NCBI GenBank assembly: GCA_017406005.1
Contig: JAFQZI010000150.1
Location: 50,770-114,769 of the forward strand
DNA length: 64,000 bases
Direction: 5' to 3'
Origin: Oscillospiraceae bacterium
GTDB lineage: Bacteria; Bacillota; Clostridia; Oscillospirales; Oscillospiraceae
Shown: positions 8,590 through 16,665 of the stretch, piece by piece
How the letters are laid out: each line of letters opens with the position of its first letter
Position numbering within the stretch: position 1 is the first letter of the stretch
The notes under the pieces: generated by a model
Database searches by the model: none
The model's input: the letters and a program-made list of their open reading frames with translations, nothing else
Told to the model about the DNA's origin: nothing
Program-made: the position numbers and the translations under genes

Positions 8590-9963
8590 TTATAGTTTTG
8601 CTGCAAAAATTGCTTCGCGAATAGCTTCCGCACAGGTTGGATGCGGGAAGACGTAGCTCTTCATTCTCTCCACCGGCAGCTCATTGTCAATCATCATCCC
8701 GCAGATGGTAATCAGCTCCGAAGCCGGGCCGCCGACGATCGTTGCTCCGATCATCGTCTTTTTCTTTTTATCGAACACAGCCTTGATAATGCCCTGGCCG
8801 TTCTCATTTTCCGCAAGATAAAGCCCGGAATAATTCATGCTGAGCTTTACCCCTGCCGCGTCGATTCCGTTGGCCTTTGCCTCCTCCAGGCTCTGCCCTA
8901 CAAATGCCGCTTCCGGTTCTGTGTGGACAAGGCTCGGTACGCAGGCCCAGCGCATCGGATCGTCTTTCCCGAGGATGTGGTTCACCGCAACCTCTGCCTG
9001 GCGATAGGCAACATGTGCAAGCATGCCCGTTCCGTTGCAATCCCCCACAGCATACACACCGGGGATTCCTGTCATGCAGTGCTCATCCACGGTAATTGCG
9101 TGGTTCACCGTAGGCACGTGAAGTGTCTCCAGCCCGTAGCCTTCCAGGTTGGCTGCTCTGCCGATACACAGCAGGGCCTTTTCACAGGCAATTTCTTCTC
9201 TCTTTCCGTCCGCTTCTACGGTGACCTTCCCGTCGGTAAACGAAACAGCCCTTGTGTTCAGCCGGAAGTTCATTCCCATCTTCTCACAGGCTTTCTGGAT
9301 CACTGCCGTAGCGTCTGCATCAAGATTTCCGGCAACTTTTCCCATTGCTTCGACAATCTCAATTTTTGCGCCGGCCATGGCAAAGTATGTTGCCATTTCC
9401 AGGCCGATCACGCCGCCGCCGATCACACAAAGGCTTTCAGGGACCTCCGGGATTTCCAGAAGCTCTGTGCTGGTGAGCACGAACCCACTCTTCAGGCAAT
9501 CTGCAAGTCCCTCGATTCCGGGGACAATCGGATGGGAGCCCACCGCCAGGATCAGGTTCTTCCCGTGATGTACTTCGCCGGCAGCTTCTACGGCAAATCC
9601 CGCCTCATTTCTGCCTTTGATCATGGCCGGTGCCTCCACGGTCTTGACTTTTGCCGCCTTGAGGCCGGCTTTTACGCCTGCCACAAGATTTGCCGTGACA
9701 GCTCTTTTTCTCTCAACAACTGCCTTGTGATCCAGTGCTGCCCCTTCAACCGTAACACAGTAGGGTTTCCCGCTCACTGCGGCATCATAAAGCTTTGCAC
9801 TGCGCAGCAGCGTCTTGGTCGGGATACATCCCTCGTTGAGGCAGGTGCCGCCGATATGCTGCTTTTCGATCAACAGTGTTTTCAGGCCTGCCTGTCCGGC
9901 ACGTTCCGCTGCAAGATATCCTCCCGGTCCCGCTCCGATAACAATTACATCAAATTCTGCCAT
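8590..9963 (-). CDS. lpdA: Dihydrolipoamide dehydrogenase (E3)
   Basis: A 457-residue flavoprotein. It has the FAD motif VIGAGPGGYLAAE, redox disulfide CLNEGC (Cys41 and Cys46), NAD-binding CVIGGGVIGLEMA, the second FAD motif GVYAVGDCNGTGMLAH and the C-terminal catalytic FPHPTCAEAIRE with the His-Glu pair. It reoxidises the dihydrolipoyl group of E2 using NAD+. Unlike some Gram-positive E3 proteins it has no N-terminal lipoyl domain. It sits between E2 and E1, 13 bp before the E1 start, so all three components of the complex are co-expressed. Confidence 0.93.
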   Translation of the reverse strand: MAEFDVIVIGAGPGGYLAAERAGQAGLKTLLIEKQHIGGTCLNEGCIPTKTLLRSAKLYDAAVSGKPYCVTVEGAALDHKAVVERKRAVTANLVAGVKAGLKAAKVKTVEAPAMIKGRNEAGFAVEAAGEVHHGKNLILAVGSHPIVPGIEGLADCLKSGFVLTSTELLEIPEVPESLCVIGGGVIGLEMATYFAMAGAKIEIVEAMGKVAGNLDADATAVIQKACEKMGMNFRLNTRAVSFTDGKVTVEADGKREEIACEKALLCIGRAANLEGYGLETLHVPTVNHAITVDEHCMTGIPGVYAVGDCNGTGMLAHVAYRQAEVAVNHILGKDDPMRWACVPSLVHTEPEAAFVGQSLEEAKANGIDAAGVKLSMNYSGLYLAENENGQGIIKAVFDKKKKTMIGATIVGGPASELITICGMMIDNELPVERMKSYVFPHPTCAEAIREAIFAAKL

Positions 9964-9981
9964 TGTTCCGTACTCCTTTTC

Positions 9982-11223
9982 TTATTCCGCAAGCAGCAGA
10001 GAGAAGTTCTCGAGCCGCTGGCAAAAATCATGCAGAAAGGCCGCCGCCGGAGCTCCGTCCACTGCCCGGTGGTCAAATGTGAGCGAAATGCCCATCGCGC
10101 GGTACATCTCAATCTCACCGTCTTTCCCCGGCCTTACTCTGTATTCGGGGCTGCAGACACCGATAATCGCTGTCTGCGGCGGGTTGATCACGGGTGTAAA
10201 GCTGGAGATGTCATTGTTCCCGAGATTCGTCACGGTAATGGTGCCGCCCGTAAGCTGCTCCGGTTTGATGGTGTTTTCTCTGCAGGCGGCTGAGAGCGCT
10301 TTTGCCTCTCTGGAAATCATGTTCAGGCTCTTCAGGTCCGCGTTGAACAGCGTCGGCACCATGAGCCCGCGCTCCGTGTTGGTTGCCACTCCCAGATGAA
10401 CTCTGTGGAAGATCTTGGTCTCTTTGTCAGAGAAATGTGCGTTGAACAGCGGATGGTCAAGGACCGTACGAGAAACCGCAAACAGGATCATATCATTGAT
10501 GGAGATATTCGGGTATCCCAGCTTCTCACCCATCGCCTTCACCTTGGCGCGGAAGGCAAACAGCTCAGTCGCATCAAAGTATGCCGTCATCGAGAGCTGT
10601 GCCATACCGGCAAGGGAGTCATGCATATTCTGTGCAATGACCTTGCGGATACCGCTGTTCTTGACGATTTCAAACTCTTCTTCCGTAGCTGCTTCAGTTG
10701 CTTCCTTGGCTGTAACCTTCGCCTTGCCGCGGTTGGCTGCAAGTGCTGCAATATCCCGCTCAATCACTCTTCCTTCGGCTCCGGTCGGTGTTGCATCGTG
10801 CCAGTCAACGCCGGCGCGTTCCGCTGCTGCCTTGGCTCTGGGAGAAGCAAATCCGCCTTCCCCGGCTTCACTCTTCACTGCCGCAGGTCCTGCAGCGGGT
10901 GCCGGGCCGGAAGCAGCGGGCTTTTCCTCCGTTGCAGGGGCAGTCGGAGCAGCTGCGGATCCTGCAGGCCGCTCAAATGCTTCCCCGGGTTCTCCAATCA
11001 CGCATACCGGTGCCTTGATCGGCACATCGTCACCTTCTGCAGCAAAAATACCGAGAACGGTTCCGGCTGCTTCTGATTCAACATCGAAGGTCGCTTTCCC
11101 GGTCTCAATGGCAAAAAGAGGCGTTCCGACAGAAACGGTATCCCCCTCTTTTACATACCATTCTGCAATAACGGAAGATTCCTCTGTCAAACCCTGCTGG
11201 GGCATCGTAATAATAGTGCTCAT
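9982..11223 (-). CDS. Dihydrolipoamide acyltransferase (E2) of a 2-oxo acid dehydrogenase complex
   Basis: 413 residues in the standard E2 order. The lipoyl domain (1-78) has lipoyl Lys43 in IETGKATFDV. An Ala/Pro-rich linker (~83-125) follows, then a peripheral-subunit-binding domain with ASPRAKAAAERAG and GAEGRVIERDI, then the catalytic acyltransferase domain (~185-413) with the active-site HRAVDGAP. It is the core of the complex and transfers the acyl group from E1 to CoA. It is the first gene after the regulated promoter. The ATG at 11223 is preceded by AAGGAG with 6-base spacing. The upstream lipoate ligase supplies the cofactor. Confidence 0.92.
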   Translation of the reverse strand: MSTIITMPQQGLTEESSVIAEWYVKEGDTVSVGTPLFAIETGKATFDVESEAAGTVLGIFAAEGDDVPIKAPVCVIGEPGEAFERPAGSAAAPTAPATEEKPAASGPAPAAGPAAVKSEAGEGGFASPRAKAAAERAGVDWHDATPTGAEGRVIERDIAALAANRGKAKVTAKEATEAATEEEFEIVKNSGIRKVIAQNMHDSLAGMAQLSMTAYFDATELFAFRAKVKAMGEKLGYPNISINDMILFAVSRTVLDHPLFNAHFSDKETKIFHRVHLGVATNTERGLMVPTLFNADLKSLNMISREAKALSAACRENTIKPEQLTGGTITVTNLGNNDISSFTPVINPPQTAIIGVCSPEYRVRPGKDGEIEMYRAMGISLTFDHRAVDGAPAAAFLHDFCQRLENFSLLLAE

Positions 11224-11259
11224 AGTGATCTCCTTACAAACATTTTTCTGGATGGAAAC

Positions 11260-11288
11260 AGTGTACCACTTCTGTAATGAAATTACAA
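11260..11288 (-). promoter_or_regulatory. Promoter of the E2-lpd-E1-rpiR cluster
   Basis: On the minus strand TTGTAA (11288-11283) and TACACT (11265-11260) are separated by 17 bases. The -35 box lies inside the RpiR-like palindrome at 11273-11287, which implies repression when the regulator is bound. Confidence 0.75.
11273..11287. promoter_or_regulatory. RpiR/HexR-like operator 1
   Basis: The perfect palindrome TGTAAT-GAA-ATTACA overlaps the -35 region. It fits the TGTARTNNNATTACA form known for the RpiR-family regulator HexR, and an RpiR gene is in the same cluster. Confidence 0.7.
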
Positions 11289-11305
11289 GATTTTTTCTTT
11301 TAAAA

Positions 11306-11320
11306 AGTAGTGAAATTACA
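11306..11320. promoter_or_regulatory. RpiR/HexR-like operator 2 (imperfect)
   Basis: AGTAGT-GAA-ATTACA is a second, imperfect copy of the palindrome. Its start is 33 bp (about three helical turns) from operator 1, upstream of the -35 box, which favours cooperative binding on one DNA face. Confidence 0.6.
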
Positions 11321-11325
11321 AATAA

Positions 11326-11372
11326 TCAGGGGAATGATTTCCTGATTCGTTTCAGAAAACTCATTCCCCTGA
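11326..11372 (-). terminator. Long hairpin at the 3' end of lplA
   Basis: The outer arms TCAGGGGAATGA and TCATTCCCCTGA pair perfectly over 12 bp. Inside them a second near-perfect stem (TTTTCTGA with TCAGGAAA) extends the hairpin. It includes the lplA stop codon. The sequence after it is only moderately T-rich, so it may be a partial terminator or an RNA-stability element separating lplA from the E2 promoter. Confidence 0.6.
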
Positions 11373-12356
11373 TAATAGATTCAACAGTTCTTCCGTTGTA
11401 AGCCCGGAAAAATACTGTTCAACCGCAATTCCTTCCAGTGCTTGCGCAAATCCTTCTGCATCCGGCTTTTTCCCGATAAAATACTTCGCCAGCTCTTCCG
11501 GATCCTTTGTGCTGAAAAAATCTCCGTAAAATGCAATCCCGGTAATCAGACCCCGGTCTGTCGTGATGAATGCTTCTATCGTCCCGCAGCCATCCACCCT
11601 GCCGCTTTTCAGAATTGTGCATTCCGGTGATTTTCCGTAATTCCACTCCCACGTGTCGTATCGTTCTTTCTGGATACGCTCAATTTCGTGGACATCTTTT
11701 TCAGAAAAATCATAATTCTCGCTTTCCGTTTCTCTTCGGATATATTCCAGCAGCATCTCACGAAAAACAAAAAGCGGAACATCCTCTTTCATATACCGGC
11801 GGATATTGGTCACCCTGCTTCTGACAGATTCAATCCCCTTCGCCCTTATCTTCTCAGGATCAACCTGCAGTGCCTTGCTCACTGCCGAAAGATCGGAATT
11901 ATAAAGAAGCGTCCCATGGTGCATCACCCTTCCATGCCGGAGATACTGTGCATTGCCGGAAAATTTCTTCCCGTCGATCGTCATGTCGTTTCTTCCGTTG
12001 ATCTCCGCCGTCACACCGAATTCCGCAAGTGCTTTTACAATCGGCTCACAGAATACCCGCATATTCAGCGTTTCAAGCTCTCCTGCGTCTATAATATAAG
12101 TATAGTTCAGGTTTCCCAGATCATGGTAGACCGCACCTCCACCGGAAAGCCGCCTTACAACCTTGATCTTGTGGGCTTCCACGTATGGCTGGTTGATCTC
12201 TGCAAGCGTGTTCTGGTATTTCCCGATGATAACGGCATTTTCGTTCTGCCAGAGCATGAAGTAGCTTCTGTCCTTTGGCAGGCAGTCAAAAACATACTGC
12301 TCCGCCGCCAGATTAAACGCCGGATCGGTTGTCATCAGATTAATAATCGTCAGCAT
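11361..12356 (-). CDS. lplA: Lipoate-protein ligase A
   Basis: 331 residues of the LplA type. The N-terminal catalytic domain has RRLSGGGAVYHDLGNLNYT and a KKFSGNAQYLRHGRVMHHG segment, which bind lipoyl-AMP. The C-terminal ~80 residues form the accessory domain. The enzyme activates free lipoate with ATP and attaches it to a lysine of lipoyl domains. Its place just upstream of an E2 with a lipoyl domain fits a dedicated lipoylation role. A hairpin and a separate promoter lie between them, so the two can be expressed independently. GGAGGG precedes the ATG. Confidence 0.92.
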   Translation of the reverse strand: MLTIINLMTTDPAFNLAAEQYVFDCLPKDRSYFMLWQNENAVIIGKYQNTLAEINQPYVEAHKIKVVRRLSGGGAVYHDLGNLNYTYIIDAGELETLNMRVFCEPIVKALAEFGVTAEINGRNDMTIDGKKFSGNAQYLRHGRVMHHGTLLYNSDLSAVSKALQVDPEKIRAKGIESVRSRVTNIRRYMKEDVPLFVFREMLLEYIRRETESENYDFSEKDVHEIERIQKERYDTWEWNYGKSPECTILKSGRVDGCGTIEAFITTDRGLITGIAFYGDFFSTKDPEELAKYFIGKKPDAEGFAQALEGIAVEQYFSGLTTEELLNLLSGE

Positions 12357-12729
12357 GATAACCCTCCTTCCATAAGAAGCTTATACTATATCCCAAACGA
12401 ATTCAAGTATAATTCGAAAAATTGTGTTCTTTTGGAGACATACAATGCAAATGCTCATTAGTTCATGACCACTGGAAAAAAACTCAAAAACCATATGGAT
12501 TCTGAAATTTCTGGAGCAATAAACTGTCCCTGGAAGGTAGACTTCCCGAAACAGGTCTGTTATAATGTCTGTTATAAAAAAGAGAAAAAACATGAAACAG
12601 AAATATTGTGAGGCTCCTGTCTCATGCTTTTCAGTGTTCTGAACTTTCCGACTTCTGAAACACGAAACCACATTATTACAGATAACCACTGATAAGCTCC
12701 TTACTTTCTGCCAGGAGGAGATTGAAGGA
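12357..12729. other. Divergent intergenic region between lplA and the hybrid kinase
   Basis: No supported gene. It contains the likely kinase promoter (12538-12566) and a small hairpin, CATGAAACAG with CTGTCTCATG, at about 12591-12627. An AT-rich stretch with TATAGTATAA near 12380-12390 is the probable lplA promoter, but I see no convincing -35 box at proper spacing there. Confidence 0.6.
12538..12566 (+). promoter_or_regulatory. Extended -10 promoter upstream of the hybrid kinase
   Basis: TGTTATAAT is an extended -10 with perfect TATAAT (12561-12566). A weak -35 TAGACT lies 17 bases upstream. The resulting 5' leader would be about 155 bases. Confidence 0.55.
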
Positions 12730-15477
12730 ATGAATACAAGTTCAAGAGAAAAAAACAGAACAAATCTGCTTGTCTCTGTTATCATCATCTTTTGTCTGAT
12801 GGTTCTGATGGTGTTGTACACTTCGAAAACGATTCAGGACGTGGCGATAGCCAATATTCATGAAGTTGGGGAAGACAGGATTTCCAGCGTAGCGGCACAG
12901 CTGGAAAACTATCTGGAAATGACAAAAAGCACTCTGTGGGTCACAGCGGATTCCGTAGATCACATGGTTCGCAACGGAGCTTCTGCACAGGATATCCTGC
13001 AATACATCACAGCGGAATCGGAGCATCAGGAACAGCATTTTGATGAGAACTATACGGGAATTTACGGATATGTGATGGGTGAATACATGGACGGTGCGGG
13101 CTGGGTGCCGCTGGAAGGGTATGATCCCTTGGAGCGGGACTGGTATAAGGCGGGTATCGAGGCAAACGGTGACGCTGTTATTGTCTCTCCTTATTTGGAC
13201 GCACAGACAAACGGCATTATCATCTCGATCTGCAGGATGCTCTCCAATGGAACCGACGTGCTCTCCCTGGATGTTATGATGAATCATATTCAGGATACTG
13301 TATCCGATCTGCAGATTAAGGAAAAAGGCTATGGATATATTGTCAATCGTGACGGCATGATAATCGCCCATCAGGATGAAACTCAGAAAGGCAAATATAT
13401 CAACGAAACAGAGGAACAGCGTTCTTTTATAGCAAAAGTGTTGGAGGTAGAGAACGGCGATTTTGAGATGGTAACGGACGGGACAAAGAGTACAGTTTTC
13501 GTTCATCAGATCATGGATCAATGGTACATCATCATTATCGTCAGCAATCGTGAGCTTTATTCTGAAGTCTGGCAGCAAATGACAGTCAATGTTTTGATCT
13601 GCATCGTCATCTTTGCTCTTATTGCATTCATTTATTTTCTTGGACGCCGAAATGAGCAAAACTATTCCCGCCGTATCGAGGAAATGAGGGTCGAGGAGCA
13701 AAAGAAGGCCTTTGAGGCAAAGACACTGAAGTTGGAGAAAGAGGCGGCGGATCAGGCAAATCGGGCAAAGAGTGATTTTCTGGCCGATATGTCACATGAG
13801 ATCCGCACGCCCATAAACGCCGTGCTGGGCATGAACGAGATGGTCTTGCGGGAGAGTCTTCAAGCGCAGAGTATGGAAAAACCCAGTCTGGATTCTTTCC
13901 AAGGCTCGTTCGGTAATATCGTTACCTATGCGCAGAACATAGAAAGCGCGGGAAGCAATCTGTTGGCTATCATCAACGATATCCTGGATTTTTCCAAGAT
14001 CGAAGCGGGAAGAATGGATATCGTCGAAGGGAATTACTATCTCAGTTCCATCCTCAATGACCTGAGCAATATGATCTTTTTCAAGGCAAACGAAAAAGGG
14101 CTGGATTTTATCATTGATGTGGATGAGACGCTCCCCGACGGGCTCTGTGGAGATGAGGTCCGTGTACGTCAGGTCATCACCAACATTCTCAATAATGCCG
14201 TGAAATATACTGAACATGGCTTCGTCAAGCTGACAATGCGTGGGGATATTCAAGGCACGAAAGAGCCCGGGCAATCCATTTGTTTGAAGATCGATGTTCA
14301 GGATACCGGCATCGGTGTTCGCAAAGAAGACCTGGATAAGATGTTTGACAAGTTTCAAAGGCTGGATCTCAAGCAAAACAGCACTGTGGAGGGTACCGGG
14401 CTGGGGCTTGCCATCACGCGCAGCCTGTTGGATATGATGGGCGGCAGCATTGAGGTGCAGAGCGAATACGGCAAGGGCTCTGTCTTTACAATTATGATTC
14501 CGCAGAAGATCGTCTCAGTTGAACCGATCGGTGATTTCCAGACTCGTTTTCTGGCAAATATGAAAGAAACAAAAGCCTACAGAGAGACATTCCGGGCCCC
14601 GGATGCACATATCCTGATCGTGGATGATACGAGGATGAACCTGACAGTTGCCGTAGGCTTGCTGAAGAACACGGAAATACAGATCGACACAGCTACCGGC
14701 GGAGATGAAGCCATTGAACTTGCGCAAACGAATGCCTATGATCTGATTCTTATGGATCAGCGGATGCCGAAGATGGACGGCACGGAAGCTTTGCACCTGA
14801 TCCGGACTCAGTCAGATGGTGCGAATCGGAAAACACCGGTTATCTGCCTGACTGCTGATGCGGTAATCGGTGCAAAGGAACGTTATATAGCAGAAGGCTT
14901 TACAGATTATCTGACAAAACCAATTGACAGCCATGCCCTGGAACAGATGCTGATGAAATATCTCCCTCGTGAGAAGGTATGCCTGGTTCAGAAGGAATCC
15001 GAAGAGGATGCTGCTGAAATCCATACAGGGAATACGGAAGATCTTTACGCTCCGCTGCGCAAAGCGGGTATTGATCCTGATGTTGGCCTTAGCTACTGCA
15101 TAAATGACGTCACTCTCTACCGCTCTCTCTTGCAGGAATACGCACAGAGTGAGAAAGAGAGGGCACAAGATATTGTACGCTATTATGATGCACGGGACTG
15201 GAAGAACTACTCGGTTCTGGTTCATGCACTTAAGAGTACCTCCAGGATGATTGGAGCCTCGGCACTTTCGGAGATTGCTGCAAGGCTGGAAGCTGCAGCC
15301 GTAGAAGGCAGAGAGCATGATATTGAAAGTGAGCATGCAACCATGCTTGACCAATATCATGCAGCGTCACAGTCAATCCTGCAAGTATTCGAAAATAAGG
15401 AAACTAATGACTCGGCTGATTCATCCCACAGCGAAGATAATGAAATTCTGGAATTTCTTCCGGATGACAGCATCTGA
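12730..15477 (+). CDS. Hybrid sensor histidine kinase (dCache-HisKA-HATPase-REC-Hpt)
   Basis: 915 residues. Membrane segments near residues 12-35 and 288-310 flank an extracellular dCache-like sensor domain. A coiled coil follows, then HisKA with MSHEIRTPINAVLGMNE (phospho-His near residue 356) and HATPase_c with NILNNAVKYTEHG, DTGIGV and GTGLGLAI. Next is a receiver domain with LILMDQRMPKMDG and the conserved Lys in LTKPID, then an Hpt domain with HALKSTSRMIGA. This is a complete internal phosphorelay. Hpt should pass phosphate to a separate response regulator, but none is encoded nearby, so the output is unknown. dCache domains commonly bind amino acids or other small metabolites. The gene stands alone on the plus strand. 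Confidence 0.92.
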   Translation: MNTSSREKNRTNLLVSVIIIFCLMVLMVLYTSKTIQDVAIANIHEVGEDRISSVAAQLENYLEMTKSTLWVTADSVDHMVRNGASAQDILQYITAESEHQEQHFDENYTGIYGYVMGEYMDGAGWVPLEGYDPLERDWYKAGIEANGDAVIVSPYLDAQTNGIIISICRMLSNGTDVLSLDVMMNHIQDTVSDLQIKEKGYGYIVNRDGMIIAHQDETQKGKYINETEEQRSFIAKVLEVENGDFEMVTDGTKSTVFVHQIMDQWYIIIIVSNRELYSEVWQQMTVNVLICIVIFALIAFIYFLGRRNEQNYSRRIEEMRVEEQKKAFEAKTLKLEKEAADQANRAKSDFLADMSHEIRTPINAVLGMNEMVLRESLQAQSMEKPSLDSFQGSFGNIVTYAQNIESAGSNLLAIINDILDFSKIEAGRMDIVEGNYYLSSILNDLSNMIFFKANEKGLDFIIDVDETLPDGLCGDEVRVRQVITNILNNAVKYTEHGFVKLTMRGDIQGTKEPGQSICLKIDVQDTGIGVRKEDLDKMFDKFQRLDLKQNSTVEGTGLGLAITRSLLDMMGGSIEVQSEYGKGSVFTIMIPQKIVSVEPIGDFQTRFLANMKETKAYRETFRAPDAHILIVDDTRMNLTVAVGLLKNTEIQIDTATGGDEAIELAQTNAYDLILMDQRMPKMDGTEALHLIRTQSDGANRKTPVICLTADAVIGAKERYIAEGFTDYLTKPIDSHALEQMLMKYLPREKVCLVQKESEEDAAEIHTGNTEDLYAPLRKAGIDPDVGLSYCINDVTLYRSLLQEYAQSEKERAQDIVRYYDARDWKNYSVLVHALKSTSRMIGASALSEIAARLEAAAVEGREHDIESEHATMLDQYHAASQSILQVFENKETNDSADSSHSEDNEILEFLPDDSI

Positions 15478-15530
15478 TCATCAACATGAGCACCTTTGCT
15501 CAGAGTGAAAACTGAATTTTGGGAATGAAA

Positions 15531-15554
15531 GAGGGACGCGTTGCCGCGTCCCTC
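15531..15554. terminator. Intrinsic terminator between convergent genes
   Basis: GAGGGACGCG-TTGC-CGCGTCCCTC is a perfect 10-bp stem. On the minus strand it is followed by TTTC, ending the ABC transporter operon; it may also serve the kinase gene. Confidence 0.85.
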
Positions 15555-15580
15555 CTTGCTGTAATGAGATTGTCCGTTGA

Positions 15581-16606
15581 TTACAGGATGCCGATCCAGC
15601 CGTCAACCGTCTCATCAGTGAATGCGTTGAGCTTGTTGAGGAAGAGGATCAGACCGCCGTCATCGGAAGCGGTGACTTCGAGGCCTTCGAAGCCCGGTAC
15701 TTCAATGGTGGCACCTTCAACAGCTTCAAACTCGCCGTTGACCATTGCAACACCAACATAGGCGGAAACATAGCCGAGCTCGATCGGGTTCCAGAGGAAC
15801 GTTGCATCAGCAATGCCTTCGTGGATGTACTCTGCCATATCCGTTGCGAGCGTAAGGCCGGTAACCTTGACCTGACCTGCAAGGCCTTCATCCTTGATGC
15901 ACTTGGAAACTGCCGGGCCGCCGACGGTCGTTGGAACGATCAGGCCCTTAAGATCCGGGTTTGCATCAAGCAGTGCCTTTGTCACGTCGTAGGACTTGGT
16001 GTAGTCGTCATCGCCGTAGACAGGATCAAGAAGCGTCATGTTGGCATACTTCTCATTGGCAGCAAACTCTTCCTGGATAAAGGAGATCCAGAGATTCTGG
16101 TTCGGAGCAGTTGCGCCGGCGGATACAATACCGATCTTGCCTTCGAAACCGCAGGATTCAGCAAGGCTCTCAAGCTGAGTGATGCCGATTACCTTTGCGG
16201 AAGCCGGCTCGATGTCGAGGTCACGGCCATCAGGATCAACCTTTGCGTCCCAGGAGAGAACAACAATGCCCTTCTCCTTGGCTTCTTTGCAGACATCTAC
16301 GAGGCCTGCAGCATCGTTTGCGGAGATTGCCAGTACATCAACGCCCTGGTCCATGTAGTTGCGGATGATACGCTCCTGGCCATCGTTGGAGCTGTCTTCC
16401 GGGCCGTCATGCATGAACTCGAAGCCGAGCTCATCTGCAGCCTTCTGGAAGCCTTCAACACCGGCCTGGAAGTAAGCGTTGCCGCTCTGCTTGTACACGA
16501 CGCCGATTGTGATGCCTTCGCCGGGCTTTGCTTCATCAGCAAAAGCGAAAGCGCTGATCGCCATAACCATGGCAAGTGCGAGGATAATTGCGAGGAATTT
16601 CTTCAT
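15581..16606 (-). CDS. Sugar/AI-2-type ABC transporter substrate-binding protein
   Basis: 341 residues of the periplasmic-binding-protein type I fold. A signal peptide with an Ala-rich hydrophobic core ends FAFA before DEAKPG. There is no lipobox Cys, so cleavage by signal peptidase I is expected. IGVVYKQSGNAYFQ, DQGVDVLAISAND, VVLSWDAKVDPDGRD and GKIGIVSAGA place it with the RhaS/LsrB group, which binds rhamnose or autoinducer-2-like sugars. The ligand cannot be decided. It is the last gene of an ATPase-permease-permease-SBP operon, the lsrACDB order, but no lsrF/G/K is present. Confidence 0.88.
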   Translation of the reverse strand: MKKFLAIILALAMVMAISAFAFADEAKPGEGITIGVVYKQSGNAYFQAGVEGFQKAADELGFEFMHDGPEDSSNDGQERIIRNYMDQGVDVLAISANDAAGLVDVCKEAKEKGIVVLSWDAKVDPDGRDLDIEPASAKVIGITQLESLAESCGFEGKIGIVSAGATAPNQNLWISFIQEEFAANEKYANMTLLDPVYGDDDYTKSYDVTKALLDANPDLKGLIVPTTVGGPAVSKCIKDEGLAGQVKVTGLTLATDMAEYIHEGIADATFLWNPIELGYVSAYVGVAMVNGEFEAVEGATIEVPGFEGLEVTASDDGGLILFLNKLNAFTDETVDGWIGIL

Positions 16607-16665
16607 TTGGATTTACCTCCTAAAAAATTATTTTAAACAGATATAATCTGCCTAAAATTCAATTG

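Noticed and set aside
6774-10293. Long plus-strand open frames (over 500 codons) opposite the E1, lpd and E2 genes
   Set aside because: They are antisense shadows of well-supported genes, lack ribosome sites and show no domain features.
12381-12821. Minus-strand open frame of 146 codons across the kinase leader
   Set aside because: It overlaps the kinase start and its likely promoter, and the predicted protein shows no domain.
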